Source: Herbidospora galbida
GTDB taxonomy: Bacteria > Actinomycetota > Actinomycetes > Streptosporangiales > Streptosporangiaceae
Length of the DNA stretch: 64,000 nt
Assembly: GCF_005233835.1 (NCBI RefSeq)
Contig: NZ_SZQA01000026.1
Location: 1 to 64,000 of the forward strand
Reading direction: 5' to 3'
The notes below the pieces were generated by a model. That model had not been told where the DNA came from. It saw only the letters and a list, made by a program, of their open reading frames with translations, and did no database searches. The number at the start of each line of letters is the position of its first letter. The stretch's first letter is position 1. The position numbers and the translations under genes were made by a program. Shown piece by piece: positions 33,801 to 40,470 of this stretch.

Positions 33801-35241
33801 TCATCGGTCCGATGACAATGGGGTGCGCCAACGTGCGGGCAAGTTCAGGGTAGTCGGCGCAACGTCCGAGGAAGTCGGCACGCATCCCCAGCAGTACTGA
33901 CGCGGCCGACCCTGCAGCGTGTAACGCACGAATGAAGGCATGTCGGCGTGACTTATCCCCGCATTCGGTAAATATCTCTTCGAACTGATCGACCACAACA
34001 AGTAGGTGTCCAGGCACGGTCTTATGTGGATCAGCGGCGCCGGCCGCCTCCTGCCATACAGCCGCCGCCTCATCAGCGCTGAGCGCGAGCCGTGTAGCCA
34101 ACTCATGAGAGGAGCCAGCCGTCAGCGGAGCTAGGCGCGATGCTAAAACGGTCACCGGATCATTCGATGGCGTGAGTACGAGCCGTTGCCACCCGACTGC
34201 ACCTTGGATATTGAGCTCGCCACGCGCCACAGCAGGTAGAAGGCCGGCACGGAGGAGCGATGTCTTGCCCGATCCCGATGCTCCTATAACCAGGAGAGGG
34301 CCAGAGGCGTCGTCGTAACAGGCACTAACTCGTCTGCATAGCTCGGCCGTGAGCTTTTCTCGACCGAAGAACCAAGCGCTGTCCGCTTCGGTGAACGACG
34401 TCAATCCGGGATAGGGGCAAAGGCCATCCATCGAGGGCATTGCGTGGTCGGATGATTCAGCTCTGGTCTCGGCACTGAGCTGGCGAGCTGGATTCCTCAT
34501 GAGAATTAGGTCGCCAGCCATTCCGGTCGACTTCCGCCTCGGTCGAGGGCAGCCAGCTGCGGGCAGCACCCGGCTTAAGTACCGGAAGACGTGGTTCAGT
34601 GTCAAATTCTTAGGCCCAGCGGGGTCACCGTTGCTGAGCAAGCGGATCAGAGCGCCAAGGAAGGCAGTATTGGTGGCACCAACGGGCGCGAGTGCTAGTT
34701 CGTTGTGGCCCGCAGAGGTAAGTACGAAGGCGCCGGAGATTTCGGTCAGTTCAGCGATCTCTTCGGAGTCGCTCAATGACCCCACCGCCCGGCCGGAGAA
34801 GCAACAGTCCAGGATCACGATTTTCACACGCGCCGGACTGTCTAGCACGAACTGCCGAAGATAGTCGTAGGACCACGCGGTGTATTCATGTCTTTCGTCT
34901 CTACCACTTTCTCGGGTAGCTAGATGCAAGCCTCCCCGTTCAGTTAATAGGCCGTGTCCAACAAAGCTGACCATCAGCACGTCCGCTGCCCGCTCCGTGA
35001 CGGACTGCAGCGCGTTTCCGAACTCCCTATTGTCCGCAGGATTAAGGAGTGTTTGGATTCGATCTCGCGGTACGCGGCAATGCCGAACTAGTGCCTCAGT
35101 TAGATCAGAGAGTGTATGAGGTACCGCCAACACGTCTGGCAGTCGCGATCCGGGGAGATGCAGAGATGTGCCTACAAGCAAGATCTCAGCGTTCGCAAGA
35201 CCAAAGAATTTCTCTTTTTGATCATCAGCCAGTTGTGTCAT
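30835..35241 (-). CDS. Caspase-like protease fused to STAND NTPase and WD40 repeats
   Basis: A 1,468-residue modular protein. Residues 1-250 are a caspase-fold (C14) protease with catalytic H96 (SFVGHG) and C147 (ILDCCFSG). Residues about 275-700 are a STAND NTPase that begins 'CPYPGLTSFTEADSAWFFGRE' and has Walker A K326 (GASGSGKTS) and Walker B 'LLVVVDQFEEIF'. A transmembrane helix lies at about 736-757, then about 15 WD40-like repeats, e.g. 'ALFSPDGRTVATVADSAVRLWD' and 'AAFSADGTMIATASKDRSVRIWD'. This layout is known from bacterial conflict/programmed-death systems, where a WD40 sensor triggers NTPase oligomerisation and protease activation. Preceded by and overlapping the EACC1-like gene. 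GC lower than host. Confidence 0.88.
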   Translation of the reverse strand: MTQLADDQKEKFFGLANAEILLVGTSLHLPGSRLPDVLAVPHTLSDLTEALVRHCRVPRDRIQTLLNPADNREFGNALQSVTERAADVLMVSFVGHGLLTERGGLHLATRESGRDERHEYTAWSYDYLRQFVLDSPARVKIVILDCCFSGRAVGSLSDSEEIAELTEISGAFVLTSAGHNELALAPVGATNTAFLGALIRLLSNGDPAGPKNLTLNHVFRYLSRVLPAAGCPRPRRKSTGMAGDLILMRNPARQLSAETRAESSDHAMPSMDGLCPYPGLTSFTEADSAWFFGREKLTAELCRRVSACYDDASGPLLVIGASGSGKTSLLRAGLLPAVARGELNIQGAVGWQRLVLTPSNDPVTVLASRLAPLTAGSSHELATRLALSADEAAAVWQEAAGAADPHKTVPGHLLVVVDQFEEIFTECGDKSRRHAFIRALHAAGSAASVLLGMRADFLGRCADYPELARTLAHPIVIGPMTSTEVRAVIERPANVVELEMEPGLTDLLLRDLGSREDGGSYEAGRLPLLSHALRATWRQSESRLLTVASYIETGRIQGALAHTADRVLRQLDEPTRALARPFFLRLVHVSEGTEDTRRRVSREQLLAELPQAEDEVVKLIDCFAADDARLITVDNGVVEITHEALIYAWPSLRSWIDADRAGLLVQQELIEAARIWNADGRDSGSLYRGSRLALIVDWAGHAGRRDALGTLAQEFLDASVSLEAIEHAATLTRGRLRTAAIIGLTLLFIISIGLVILADNLRREANLQRDVAESSNVTAAASQLRQSDPLTAMRLTLAAYAISATAETRSALLGSLLQPELSVFTLATTNRAKFSGDGSTGAVVVGHNIQIWDLRARRLRRTLHVNQDVAETTLSHDGQLVGATFGDDSGANRSMVWNSRSGQIMAEPSGVIRLVASEKFGASIGKQAEETLIRLPDVTPVPGLPTQVQRIDTNAAGDLVALVNGRNVDVYKIGATATRIYRLRMKRDDGGPTEYGIRISSNKRWVMTTGQGARLLDLTGKVKARSLNWASGAVDSPGVVDGVFSQDGRVLVTSNGWAVQLWDTETMAELHRLTYPGFSINTVALMRDDAALHIGSHDATSRVVDVSSFTRPKSLLAHTGALGGPIRGALFSPDGRTVATVADSAVRLWDRSTGRQIGADIKGPWDVNWDTIQPPAVSVPAMSYSPDGQTLAIVRSNHVISLIDVSRMREKSRITVSERDEDMDEVMAIAFHPDGHTLAISDRDFHLRLWDIRRNSQTIVTTPFVVSTLVWTPDKRLALSHTTHTTIWDPSTASSELGEGSTMEASSEALAVSPNGRTLLVRGENDCSCGGQIGPTIDARVWLWDTETLKPINPPLSGHTGPTVAAAFSADGTMIATASKDRSVRIWDVKTHALIGVPITGYGSDVIAVSFSSDGRTLYTLEAAGNLKEIDITIEDAPAMVCVRADGGLTEQEWRNYIPATIAFRDTC

Positions 35242-35647
35242 CGCCCTGTTCCACTGCCGAGGGCCTTTCAGGGCTGCCAGCTAACCACTTATTCAGCTCC
35301 GAGGTGAGGCTACTAAGAACAGTTGCGTCTAACGAGCGGACCCGTTGTGCCGAGATATCAATTTTGGCGCCATCGTCGCGTTGAATGGTGATTCTCGTAT
35401 TACCAGTACGGTGGCGGATCCATGTGATGACGGTGGCAGATAGAATGGTCAAAGCCCCGCCAGGGGCAAGCACCAGCGTAAGCACTTCCACTAAACTGCC
35501 CAGATATCCCGACGACACAGCCGGCTCTTCTGTTCTGACGTGCCCACCCAACTCCTCCTCGGCAGCTAGCCACGCGCGCAGACTGTGAGCATCTCCTCCG
35601 GCGCCATCAACTGGCACTAGTACAGTGATAGTTGCCATACCGACCAT
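35225..35647 (-). CDS. EACC1-like effector-associated membrane protein
   Basis: A 140-residue protein with ATG seven bases after GGAGG. The N-terminal 'ATITVLVPVDGAGGDAHSLRAWLAAEEELGGHV' is followed by a membrane region at about 48-77 ('LVEVLTLVLAPGGALTILSATVITWI') and then by a beta segment 'RITIQRDDGAKIDISAQRV'. This is the pattern of the effector-associated constant component family (EACC1), found beside caspase, trypsin and other effector proteins of bacterial conflict systems. Its 3' end overlaps the caspase gene by 17 bases. Likely role: membrane-linked partner that conveys the signal to, or restrains, the protease. Role is inference. Confidence 0.78.
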   Translation of the reverse strand: MVGMATITVLVPVDGAGGDAHSLRAWLAAEEELGGHVRTEEPAVSSGYLGSLVEVLTLVLAPGGALTILSATVITWIRHRTGNTRITIQRDDGAKIDISAQRVRSLDATVLSSLTSELNKWLAGSPERPSAVEQGDDTTG

Positions 35648-36404
35648 CCTTCGTCCTCCATAGGCGTCCTGAGTCACCCCACACCCATCCCATCATCAGA
35701 AATCGTTCGAGTAAAGATAACGTTTGGCCCGAAGTTGGCACCAAAGAAGTTGGGATTCCAGATCACCTCTCCTTCAATTTCCATGTTTTGCTGCTAATCA
35801 CTGGAATTGCTTGTTACAGAAATGGTCTAGTGAGCCTTTTGAGGTCGCTTGTCCTAATGGAGTGCGGGGGACTGCAGCGACTCTGTAGATGTGATCGCTA
35901 GCCCCCCTCGGAACGGCTCGTGATTGACGCCTCTTCGAGGCGGTTGTGACGAGCCGTTCGTCGATTAGCCCGGGTGCTTCTGAGACATGCGTCGCTGAAT
36001 GCAGACGAACAGGTTGATTTCGGTCAATCCAGCGCACGGAATCGACTGGCGAGGCGACGCCTCGCCCTCGCTAGCAGTGACCCCACAGCTTAGGGTCTTC
36101 GCATACTGGCAAGACGCTGTTCCTGAGCCTCACTCGGACCCAGTAAATGCCCGCAAGTCATAGGTTGCGGCCCGGGACGGTAAGTTGGTCCGACATGGTC
36201 GGCGAGCCATGCGGTGGCTCCAGATCTGCTCCAGTCGGCCGCGAGTGTATGCAGTGACACTCGATCCGAGGCATCTTGGCAGCGACTCGCCGCACTCGAT
36301 TTCTTATTCTCTTGCCTCTAGATCACTGGCACTGTGCCCGAATTGTGCCCTCTAGGTTGTTGGATCATGCCCGGAGGGCACACCCATGCAGGTCAGAAGC
36401 CTGC
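35648..36404. other. Right end of element: palindromes and arm sites, no gene
   Basis: No supportable gene in 757 bp. A long hairpin has outer arms GAACGGCTCGT (35911-35921) and ACGAGCCGTTC (35949-35959) with an inner CGCCTC-TTC-GAGGCG (35928-35942). A 19-bp palindrome GGCGAGGCG-A-CGCCTCGCC is at 36048-36066. GTGCCC boxes 11 bp apart are at 36334-36339 and 36345-36350 with an inverted GGGCAC at 36376-36381, mirroring the left end. A promoter for the EACC1-caspase operon must lie just above 35647. Confidence 0.5.
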
Positions 36405-36436
36405 AAGGCGGACGAGTCGGCCTATAGGCCGGGTTC
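36405..36436. repeat. attR: 32-bp repeat at the rnpB 3' end
   Basis: Identical to 16434-16465. It covers the final 32 bases of rnpB, including the 3' strand of the P1 helix and the palindrome CGGCCTATAGGCCG. The host gene thus keeps a full 3' end after insertion, the usual strategy of elements that enter stable-RNA genes. Confidence 0.88.
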
Positions 36437-36811
36437 TGTGGTCATCGCTGACCGACGGCCATCCATCTAGGGCCACGATTGCTCGTGGTCTCAAGCGGTC
36501 TACCCGCGCACCATCGGACGGGCAGTCCTCAAGCGGCGCGCGCGGGAACCCGAAAGTCCCCTTCTTGACCTTGCTCCGGGTGGGGTTTACCTAGCCGCCC
36601 CCGTCACCGGGGGCGCTGGTGGTCTCTTACACCACCGTTTCACCCTTACCTCCCCCGTAAGGGAAAGGCGGTCTGTTCTCTGTGGCACTGTCCCGCGGGT
36701 CACCCCGGGTCGGCGTTACCGACCACCCTGCCCTGTGGAGCCCGGACCTTCCTCGGCGGAACCCCCGTGACAGGAGTTCCGACGCGGCCGTCCGGCCGGC
36801 TCGTCCGCCGT
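36405..36811 (-). ncRNA. rnpB: RNase P catalytic RNA
   Basis: About 405 nt on the minus strand, recognisable from conserved pieces of bacterial type A RNase P RNA. Near the 5' end come GAGGAAGGTCCGGGCTCCACAG-like sequence (36757-36736) and GTGACCCGCGGGACAGTGCCACAG, then 'AACGGTGGTGTAAGAGACCACC', 'GGCTAGGTAAACCCCACCCGGAGCAAGGTCAAG' and 'CCCTAGATGGATGGCCGTC', ending ACAGAACCCGGCC...CTCGTCCGCC. Bases GGCGGACGAG at the 5' end (36809-36800) pair perfectly with CTCGTCCGCC at the 3' end, forming P1. It trims the 5' leaders of tRNA precursors. The 3' 32 nt are element-derived or shared. Confidence 0.93.
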
Positions 36812-36843
36812 ACGTCCAACCCTATCGGCTCTCCAAGCCCCCG

Positions 36844-36924
36844 TTGTGGCCCACTCCAAGTGGCCCATCGGCCAGCAGGGAGACGAGCTGCGGAAACACG
36901 AAGTGGCCCCCCGCCAAGTGGCCC
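36844..36924. repeat. Iterated GTGGCCC boxes upstream of rnpB
   Basis: TTGTGGCCC (36844-36852), AAGTGGCCC (36858-36866), AAGTGGCCC (36901-36909) and AAGTGGCCC (36916-36924) form two pairs, 14 and 15 bp apart within the pair, all in one direction. They are in the region between divergent rnpB and the GNAT gene. Protein-binding sites for a regulator of either gene are likely; duplicated spacer DNA is the alternative. Confidence 0.5.
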
Positions 36925-37043
36925 GATTCTCAAGTCCACCCCAACCGTCCGGCAAGCGGCTGCGCGTCCAATGTCACAGAACGTGGTCGCGGATGCGGCT
37001 ACACAAGGTGTCGCCACGATATCCACAGGGGGGTAGTCGAACG

Positions 37044-37628
37044 ATGAACGCCACGAACCGGCCGCCGAGAGGGCCACGGCCGATCCGGGTCGGTCAGCAG
37101 GCCCATCCACGCCTCAGGGTCGACGGGATCGACCTGGTCACGCGGCCCATGACGCTGGACGACGCCCAGGGCGTACGGGAGATGCACGAACGGTGTTCCC
37201 CGGAGTCGCTGCGGTCCCGTTACTTCGGGCCGGTGCCCCGGCTGAGTGACGCGGTCATGCGGCTGTTCACCGATCCGGAGCGGGGGACCACGCTGGTCAC
37301 GCAGGTCTCCGGCGAGGGGGGCATCGTCGCGATGACGAACCTCATGGACCTCGCGCCCGGGGAGGCCGAGGTGGCGATGCTGGTCGAGGATCGCTGGCAG
37401 GGGCGGGGGCTCGGGCGGGTGCTGATGGGATGTGCGCTGGCTCTCGCGCCGTCGAGGCGGGTGCGGGTGATCACCGCCAGTGTGTACGCCGCCAACACGC
37501 GCATGCTGTCGATTCTCGAAGGCGCGGGGGCCGAGAAGCCGTCGATGACCGGGCTGATCCTCGACGTCCGGCTCCCGCTCGCCTCCTCCGACGTCAGCGC
37601 TGGAGCGACAGGTGGGCCGTGTCGTTGA
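37044..37628 (+). CDS. GNAT-family N-acetyltransferase
   Basis: A 194-residue acetyltransferase. Motif 'EVAMLVEDRWQGRGLGRVLMGCALALA' carries the acetyl-CoA pyrophosphate loop QGRGLG. The N-terminal region 'RPMTLDDAQGVREMHERCSPESLRSRYFGPVPRLS' resembles the acetyltransferase part of Pat-type protein lysine acetyltransferases, which act on ligases and other enzymes, so protein acetylation is possible. ATG after the promoter with GTGGCCC boxes. Its 3' end overlaps the convergent RNase H/phosphatase gene by 35 bp. Confidence 0.85.
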   Translation: MNATNRPPRGPRPIRVGQQAHPRLRVDGIDLVTRPMTLDDAQGVREMHERCSPESLRSRYFGPVPRLSDAVMRLFTDPERGTTLVTQVSGEGGIVAMTNLMDLAPGEAEVAMLVEDRWQGRGLGRVLMGCALALAPSRRVRVITASVYAANTRMLSILEGAGAEKPSMTGLILDVRLPLASSDVSAGATGGPCR

Positions 37629-38862
37629 AGACGCGCAGGACCGACGGGCCGTCGCTGTAGTAGTCGATCGCCGACAGGCAGGCCAGGTCGAGGTGCATCC
37701 GGTAGAGCGCTTCGGGGGGCGCGTTGAGGGCGTACCGGACCAGGAGTTTGATCGGGGTCACGTGGGAGACCAGCAGCACGGTCTCGCCGGGGTGACCGGC
37801 CAGGATGCGTTCTCTGGCCCGTTGCACGCGGTGGCCGGCCGCCTGGAAGCTCTCGCCTCCCGGCGGGGCCACCGCCGGGTCGGCCAGCCAGGCGTTCATC
37901 TCGTGGGGCCAGCGGTCTCTGATCTCGGCGAAGGTGCGGCCCTCCCACGCGCCGAAGTCGGTCTCGCGCAGGTCTTCGTCGACGTGGACGCGCAGGCCGG
38001 TGGCCTTGGCCACGGCTTCGGCCGTCTGGCGGGCGCGGCCGAGCGGGGAGGAGACGATCGCGTCGAGCTTCGCGCCGGCCAGGCGGGCGGCGGCCTTCTC
38101 GGCCTGGGCCTCGCCCAGCTCGGTGAGGGGCGGGTCGCCCAGGCCGGAGAAGCGCTTCTCGACCGAGAGGGCGGTCTGGCCGTGGCGCAGCAGGACCAGC
38201 GTGGTGGCCACGCGGGTGGCGCCGGTCCACGGATTTCCCGTCTTTCCCGACGTGCTCGTCGAAACGGAACCGGGCCGCGAGCCGGAGAGAGAGCCGTCTA
38301 GAAGATCCGTCTCAGCAGTCGGGCCAGCAGCCGTCTCAGCAGGCTCCTCCGGCGGCCCGTCCGCAGCCTGACCCTCGTCTTTCCGCGCCGGATCCGGATC
38401 CGCGTCGACGAACCGCGTCGTCGTATGCGTACTCGTACTCGTCCATTTTTCGCCACGTGCCGCCGCATCCATCGCTTGGTTGGCCAGGCCGTCGGCGTGG
38501 GTGTTGCGTTCGCGGGGGATCCACGTCCACGTCACGCGGAAGCGGCGCGCCAGGGCGGCCGCCTCGGTGGCCAGGGGCCGGAGGCCTTCGTTCTTGATCT
38601 TCCAGCGGCCGGCCATCTGCTCGATGACCAGCTTCGAGTCCATGCGGACCTCGACCGGGACGCCGTCGAGGCCGAGGCCCGACAGCGCGGTCAGGCCGGC
38701 GATGAGGCCCCGGTATTCGGCCACGTTGTTGGTGGTCACGCCGATCGACTCGGCGGCCTCGGCGACGACCGTGCCGTCGGGGGCGAAGACGACCGCGCCG
38801 TAGCCCGCCGGGCCCGGGTTGCCCCGGGAGCCGCCGTCGGCCTCGATGGAGTAGCTCGTCAC
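37594..38862 (-). CDS. Bifunctional RNase H / histidine phosphatase
   Basis: A 422-residue two-domain enzyme typical of actinobacteria (Rv2228c type). Residues 1-140 form a type I RNase H: active-site D in 'EADGGSRGNPG', E in 'NNVAEYRGL' and D in 'VRMDSKLV', with 'ERNTHADGLAN' completing the site. A Pro/Asp-rich linker of about 70 residues follows. The phosphatase domain from about 215 has the RHG motif 'LVLLRHGQTALS' and later His in 'LLVSHVTPIK'. The GTG start overlaps the stop of the zinc-ribbon gene (GTGA). The phosphatase acts on alpha-ribazole-5'-phosphate (CobC-like) in related proteins; the nuclease removes RNA from RNA:DNA hybrids. Confidence 0.92.
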   Translation of the reverse strand: MTSYSIEADGGSRGNPGPAGYGAVVFAPDGTVVAEAAESIGVTTNNVAEYRGLIAGLTALSGLGLDGVPVEVRMDSKLVIEQMAGRWKIKNEGLRPLATEAAALARRFRVTWTWIPRERNTHADGLANQAMDAAARGEKWTSTSTHTTTRFVDADPDPARKDEGQAADGPPEEPAETAAGPTAETDLLDGSLSGSRPGSVSTSTSGKTGNPWTGATRVATTLVLLRHGQTALSVEKRFSGLGDPPLTELGEAQAEKAAARLAGAKLDAIVSSPLGRARQTAEAVAKATGLRVHVDEDLRETDFGAWEGRTFAEIRDRWPHEMNAWLADPAVAPPGGESFQAAGHRVQRARERILAGHPGETVLLVSHVTPIKLLVRYALNAPPEALYRMHLDLACLSAIDYYSDGPSVLRVFNDTAHLSLQR

Positions 38863-39599
38863 AGGCCCGACTCGTTGGTGCGGACGAGGATCCGGCGGCA
38901 CTCCTCACACCGCACGACCTCGTCGGGCTTGGCGGCCCTGATGGCGTTCAGGTCGGCGATCGACATGGTGGTGCGGCAGCCGAGGCAGCGGCCACCGTGG
39001 AGGAGGGCGGCGCCCACGCCGCTCGACTCGCGCAGCTTCTCGTAGAGGGCCAGCAGGTCGGCGGGGATCTCCCCGGCGATCGCCTTGCGGCGGGCGGTGA
39101 CTTCGGAGCCGTCCTTGTCGATCTCGGCGAAGGCGGTGTCGCGGCGGCTCTCGGCGCCGACCAGGTCGGCGGTGATGGTCTCGCGCTCGGCGCGCAGGGC
39201 GTCGACGCGGGCGTCGGCCGTCTCGCGGCGTTCCATGATCTCCAGGACGACCTCTTCGAGGTCGCCCTGCCTGCGGTGCAGGGAGGCGATCTCGGACTGG
39301 AGGCCGGCCAGGTCGCGCGGGGAGGACACCGCGCCGGAGTCGAGGCGCTTCTGGTCGCGCTCGGCCCGCTGGCGGACGGCGTCGACGTCGGACTCGGCCT
39401 TCGACTGCTCGCGGCCCAGGTCGGTGGCCTCGGTCTCGGCGGCGATGATCTGGGTGGCGATCTGGGCCAGGCGTTTGCTCAGGTCGTCGATGCCGGCCAG
39501 TTCGGGGAGGGTGCGGCGGCGGTGACGGAGCCGGTCGAGGGCTGCGTCTTGCTCAGCCAGGTCAAGGAGGCGCTTCTGTGCGTCCGGTGCGGCTTTCAT
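38859..39599 (-). CDS. Coiled-coil zinc-ribbon protein (CdsZ/Rv2229c-like)
   Basis: A 246-residue protein with a long antiparallel coiled coil (about 10-190) and a C-terminal C4 zinc ribbon with cysteine pairs CLGC (about 205-208) and CEEC near the end. The family sits between Nif3 and RNase H genes in many actinobacteria and is predicted to bind nucleic acid or a secretion/cell-division partner; the true function is unsettled. It is coupled by four bases to the RNase H/phosphatase gene and starts two bases after the Nif3-like stop. Confidence 0.88.
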   Translation of the reverse strand: MKAAPDAQKRLLDLAEQDAALDRLRHRRRTLPELAGIDDLSKRLAQIATQIIAAETEATDLGREQSKAESDVDAVRQRAERDQKRLDSGAVSSPRDLAGLQSEIASLHRRQGDLEEVVLEIMERRETADARVDALRAERETITADLVGAESRRDTAFAEIDKDGSEVTARRKAIAGEIPADLLALYEKLRESSGVGAALLHGGRCLGCRTTMSIADLNAIRAAKPDEVVRCEECRRILVRTNESGL

Positions 39600-39601
39600 C
39601 C

Positions 39602-40432
39602 CTATCCTCGCTGTGCTGTTGTGGTCCAGGCGTCGGTGACCCTCTCGGAGACGCGCGCCTCCACATTATTGCCCGTCGCCGCGAGAGCCTGGGTCAGCCT
39701 TTCTGCGGCATCGGTGAGCCAGGGCCACTCCGTCGCCCAGTGGGCGGCGTCGATCAGGGCGGGGCCGTCGTCCTCGGCGTACTCGCTCGCCGGGTGGTGG
39801 CGCAGGTCGGCGGTGAGGAACACGTCGACGGCGGCCCGCCTGGCCGCTCTGAGCAGGGAGTCTCCGGCGCCGCCCGAGACGGCGACGGTCTTGACCAGGC
39901 GGTCGGGGTCGCCGGAGACGCGCAGGCCCCCGGACGTCCGGGGCAGGCCGTGGGCGGCCAGGGCGGCGAACTTGGCCAGCGTCATCGACACCGGGAGCTG
40001 CCCCACCCGGCCGAGGCCCATGCGGGGGCGGTCGGGCAGCGGGGCGAGCGGGCGGAGCGGGCCGGTCAGGCCGACCGCGCGGGCCAGCGCGTCGGAGACG
40101 CCGGGGTCGGCGACGTCGGCGTTGGTGTGGGCGGTGTAGAGGCCGACGTTCGCCCTGATCAGGCGGTGGACGATGCGGCCCTTGGCGGTGGTGGCGGCGA
40201 CCGAGGTGACGCCCTTGAGGTAGAGCGGGTGGTGCGTGACGATCAGGTCGGCGCCCCAGTCGAGGGCCTCCTCGGCCACGGCGGTCACCGGGTCGACGGC
40301 GAACAGCACCTTCCCCACCGGCTGGGCGGGGTCGCCGCAGACGAGGCCGACGGCGTCCCACGACTCCGCGGTGGCGGGGTCGTAAGCCGACTCCAGCGTG
40401 CGAATGACCGTTTGCAGGGTGGTCTCAGTCAC
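39602..40432 (-). CDS. Nif3-like dinuclear metal-centre protein
   Basis: A 276-residue Nif3/YqfO family protein. Metal-binding motifs are visible: 'LIVTHHPLYLKG' (HH pair), 'YTAHTNAD' and, near the end, 'DLRHHPASEYAEDDGPALIDAAHWATE' with the further His/Glu ligands. These proteins form toroidal hexamers with a dinuclear metal site; GTP cyclohydrolase-like activity has been reported for some. GTG start at 40432. First gene of the three-gene minus-strand operon conserved in actinobacteria, with only 38 bp to the divergent monooxygenase gene. Confidence 0.92.
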   Translation of the reverse strand: MTETTLQTVIRTLESAYDPATAESWDAVGLVCGDPAQPVGKVLFAVDPVTAVAEEALDWGADLIVTHHPLYLKGVTSVAATTAKGRIVHRLIRANVGLYTAHTNADVADPGVSDALARAVGLTGPLRPLAPLPDRPRMGLGRVGQLPVSMTLAKFAALAAHGLPRTSGGLRVSGDPDRLVKTVAVSGGAGDSLLRAARRAAVDVFLTADLRHHPASEYAEDDGPALIDAAHWATEWPWLTDAAERLTQALAATGNNVEARVSERVTDAWTTTAQRG

Positions 40433-40470
40433 CCTGGGAGGTTACCGGCCCCCGGGTTAGCGTGGTCTCC

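Larger units (their letters stand above)
16434..36436. mobile_element. 20-kb AICE-like integrative element inserted in rnpB
   Basis: A 32-bp perfect direct repeat bounds the region; the right copy is the 3' end of rnpB. Inside are the hallmarks of an actinomycete integrative and conjugative element of the pSAM2 type: FtsK-like transfer ATPase, SpdB-like protein, RepSA-like initiator, excisionase and tyrosine integrase in one plus-strand block (25154-30502), with a regulatory block upstream. Cargo on both sides has lower GC than host or core. The size, about 19.97 kb between repeat starts, is in the usual AICE range. An unusual point is that the integrase lies 5.9 kb from the nearest att copy, so a second insertion next to the core is possible. 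Confidence 0.85.

Noticed and set aside
35798-36037. 79-codon minus-strand ORF near the right end
   Set aside because: Covers the palindromic hairpin; no ribosome site or domain.
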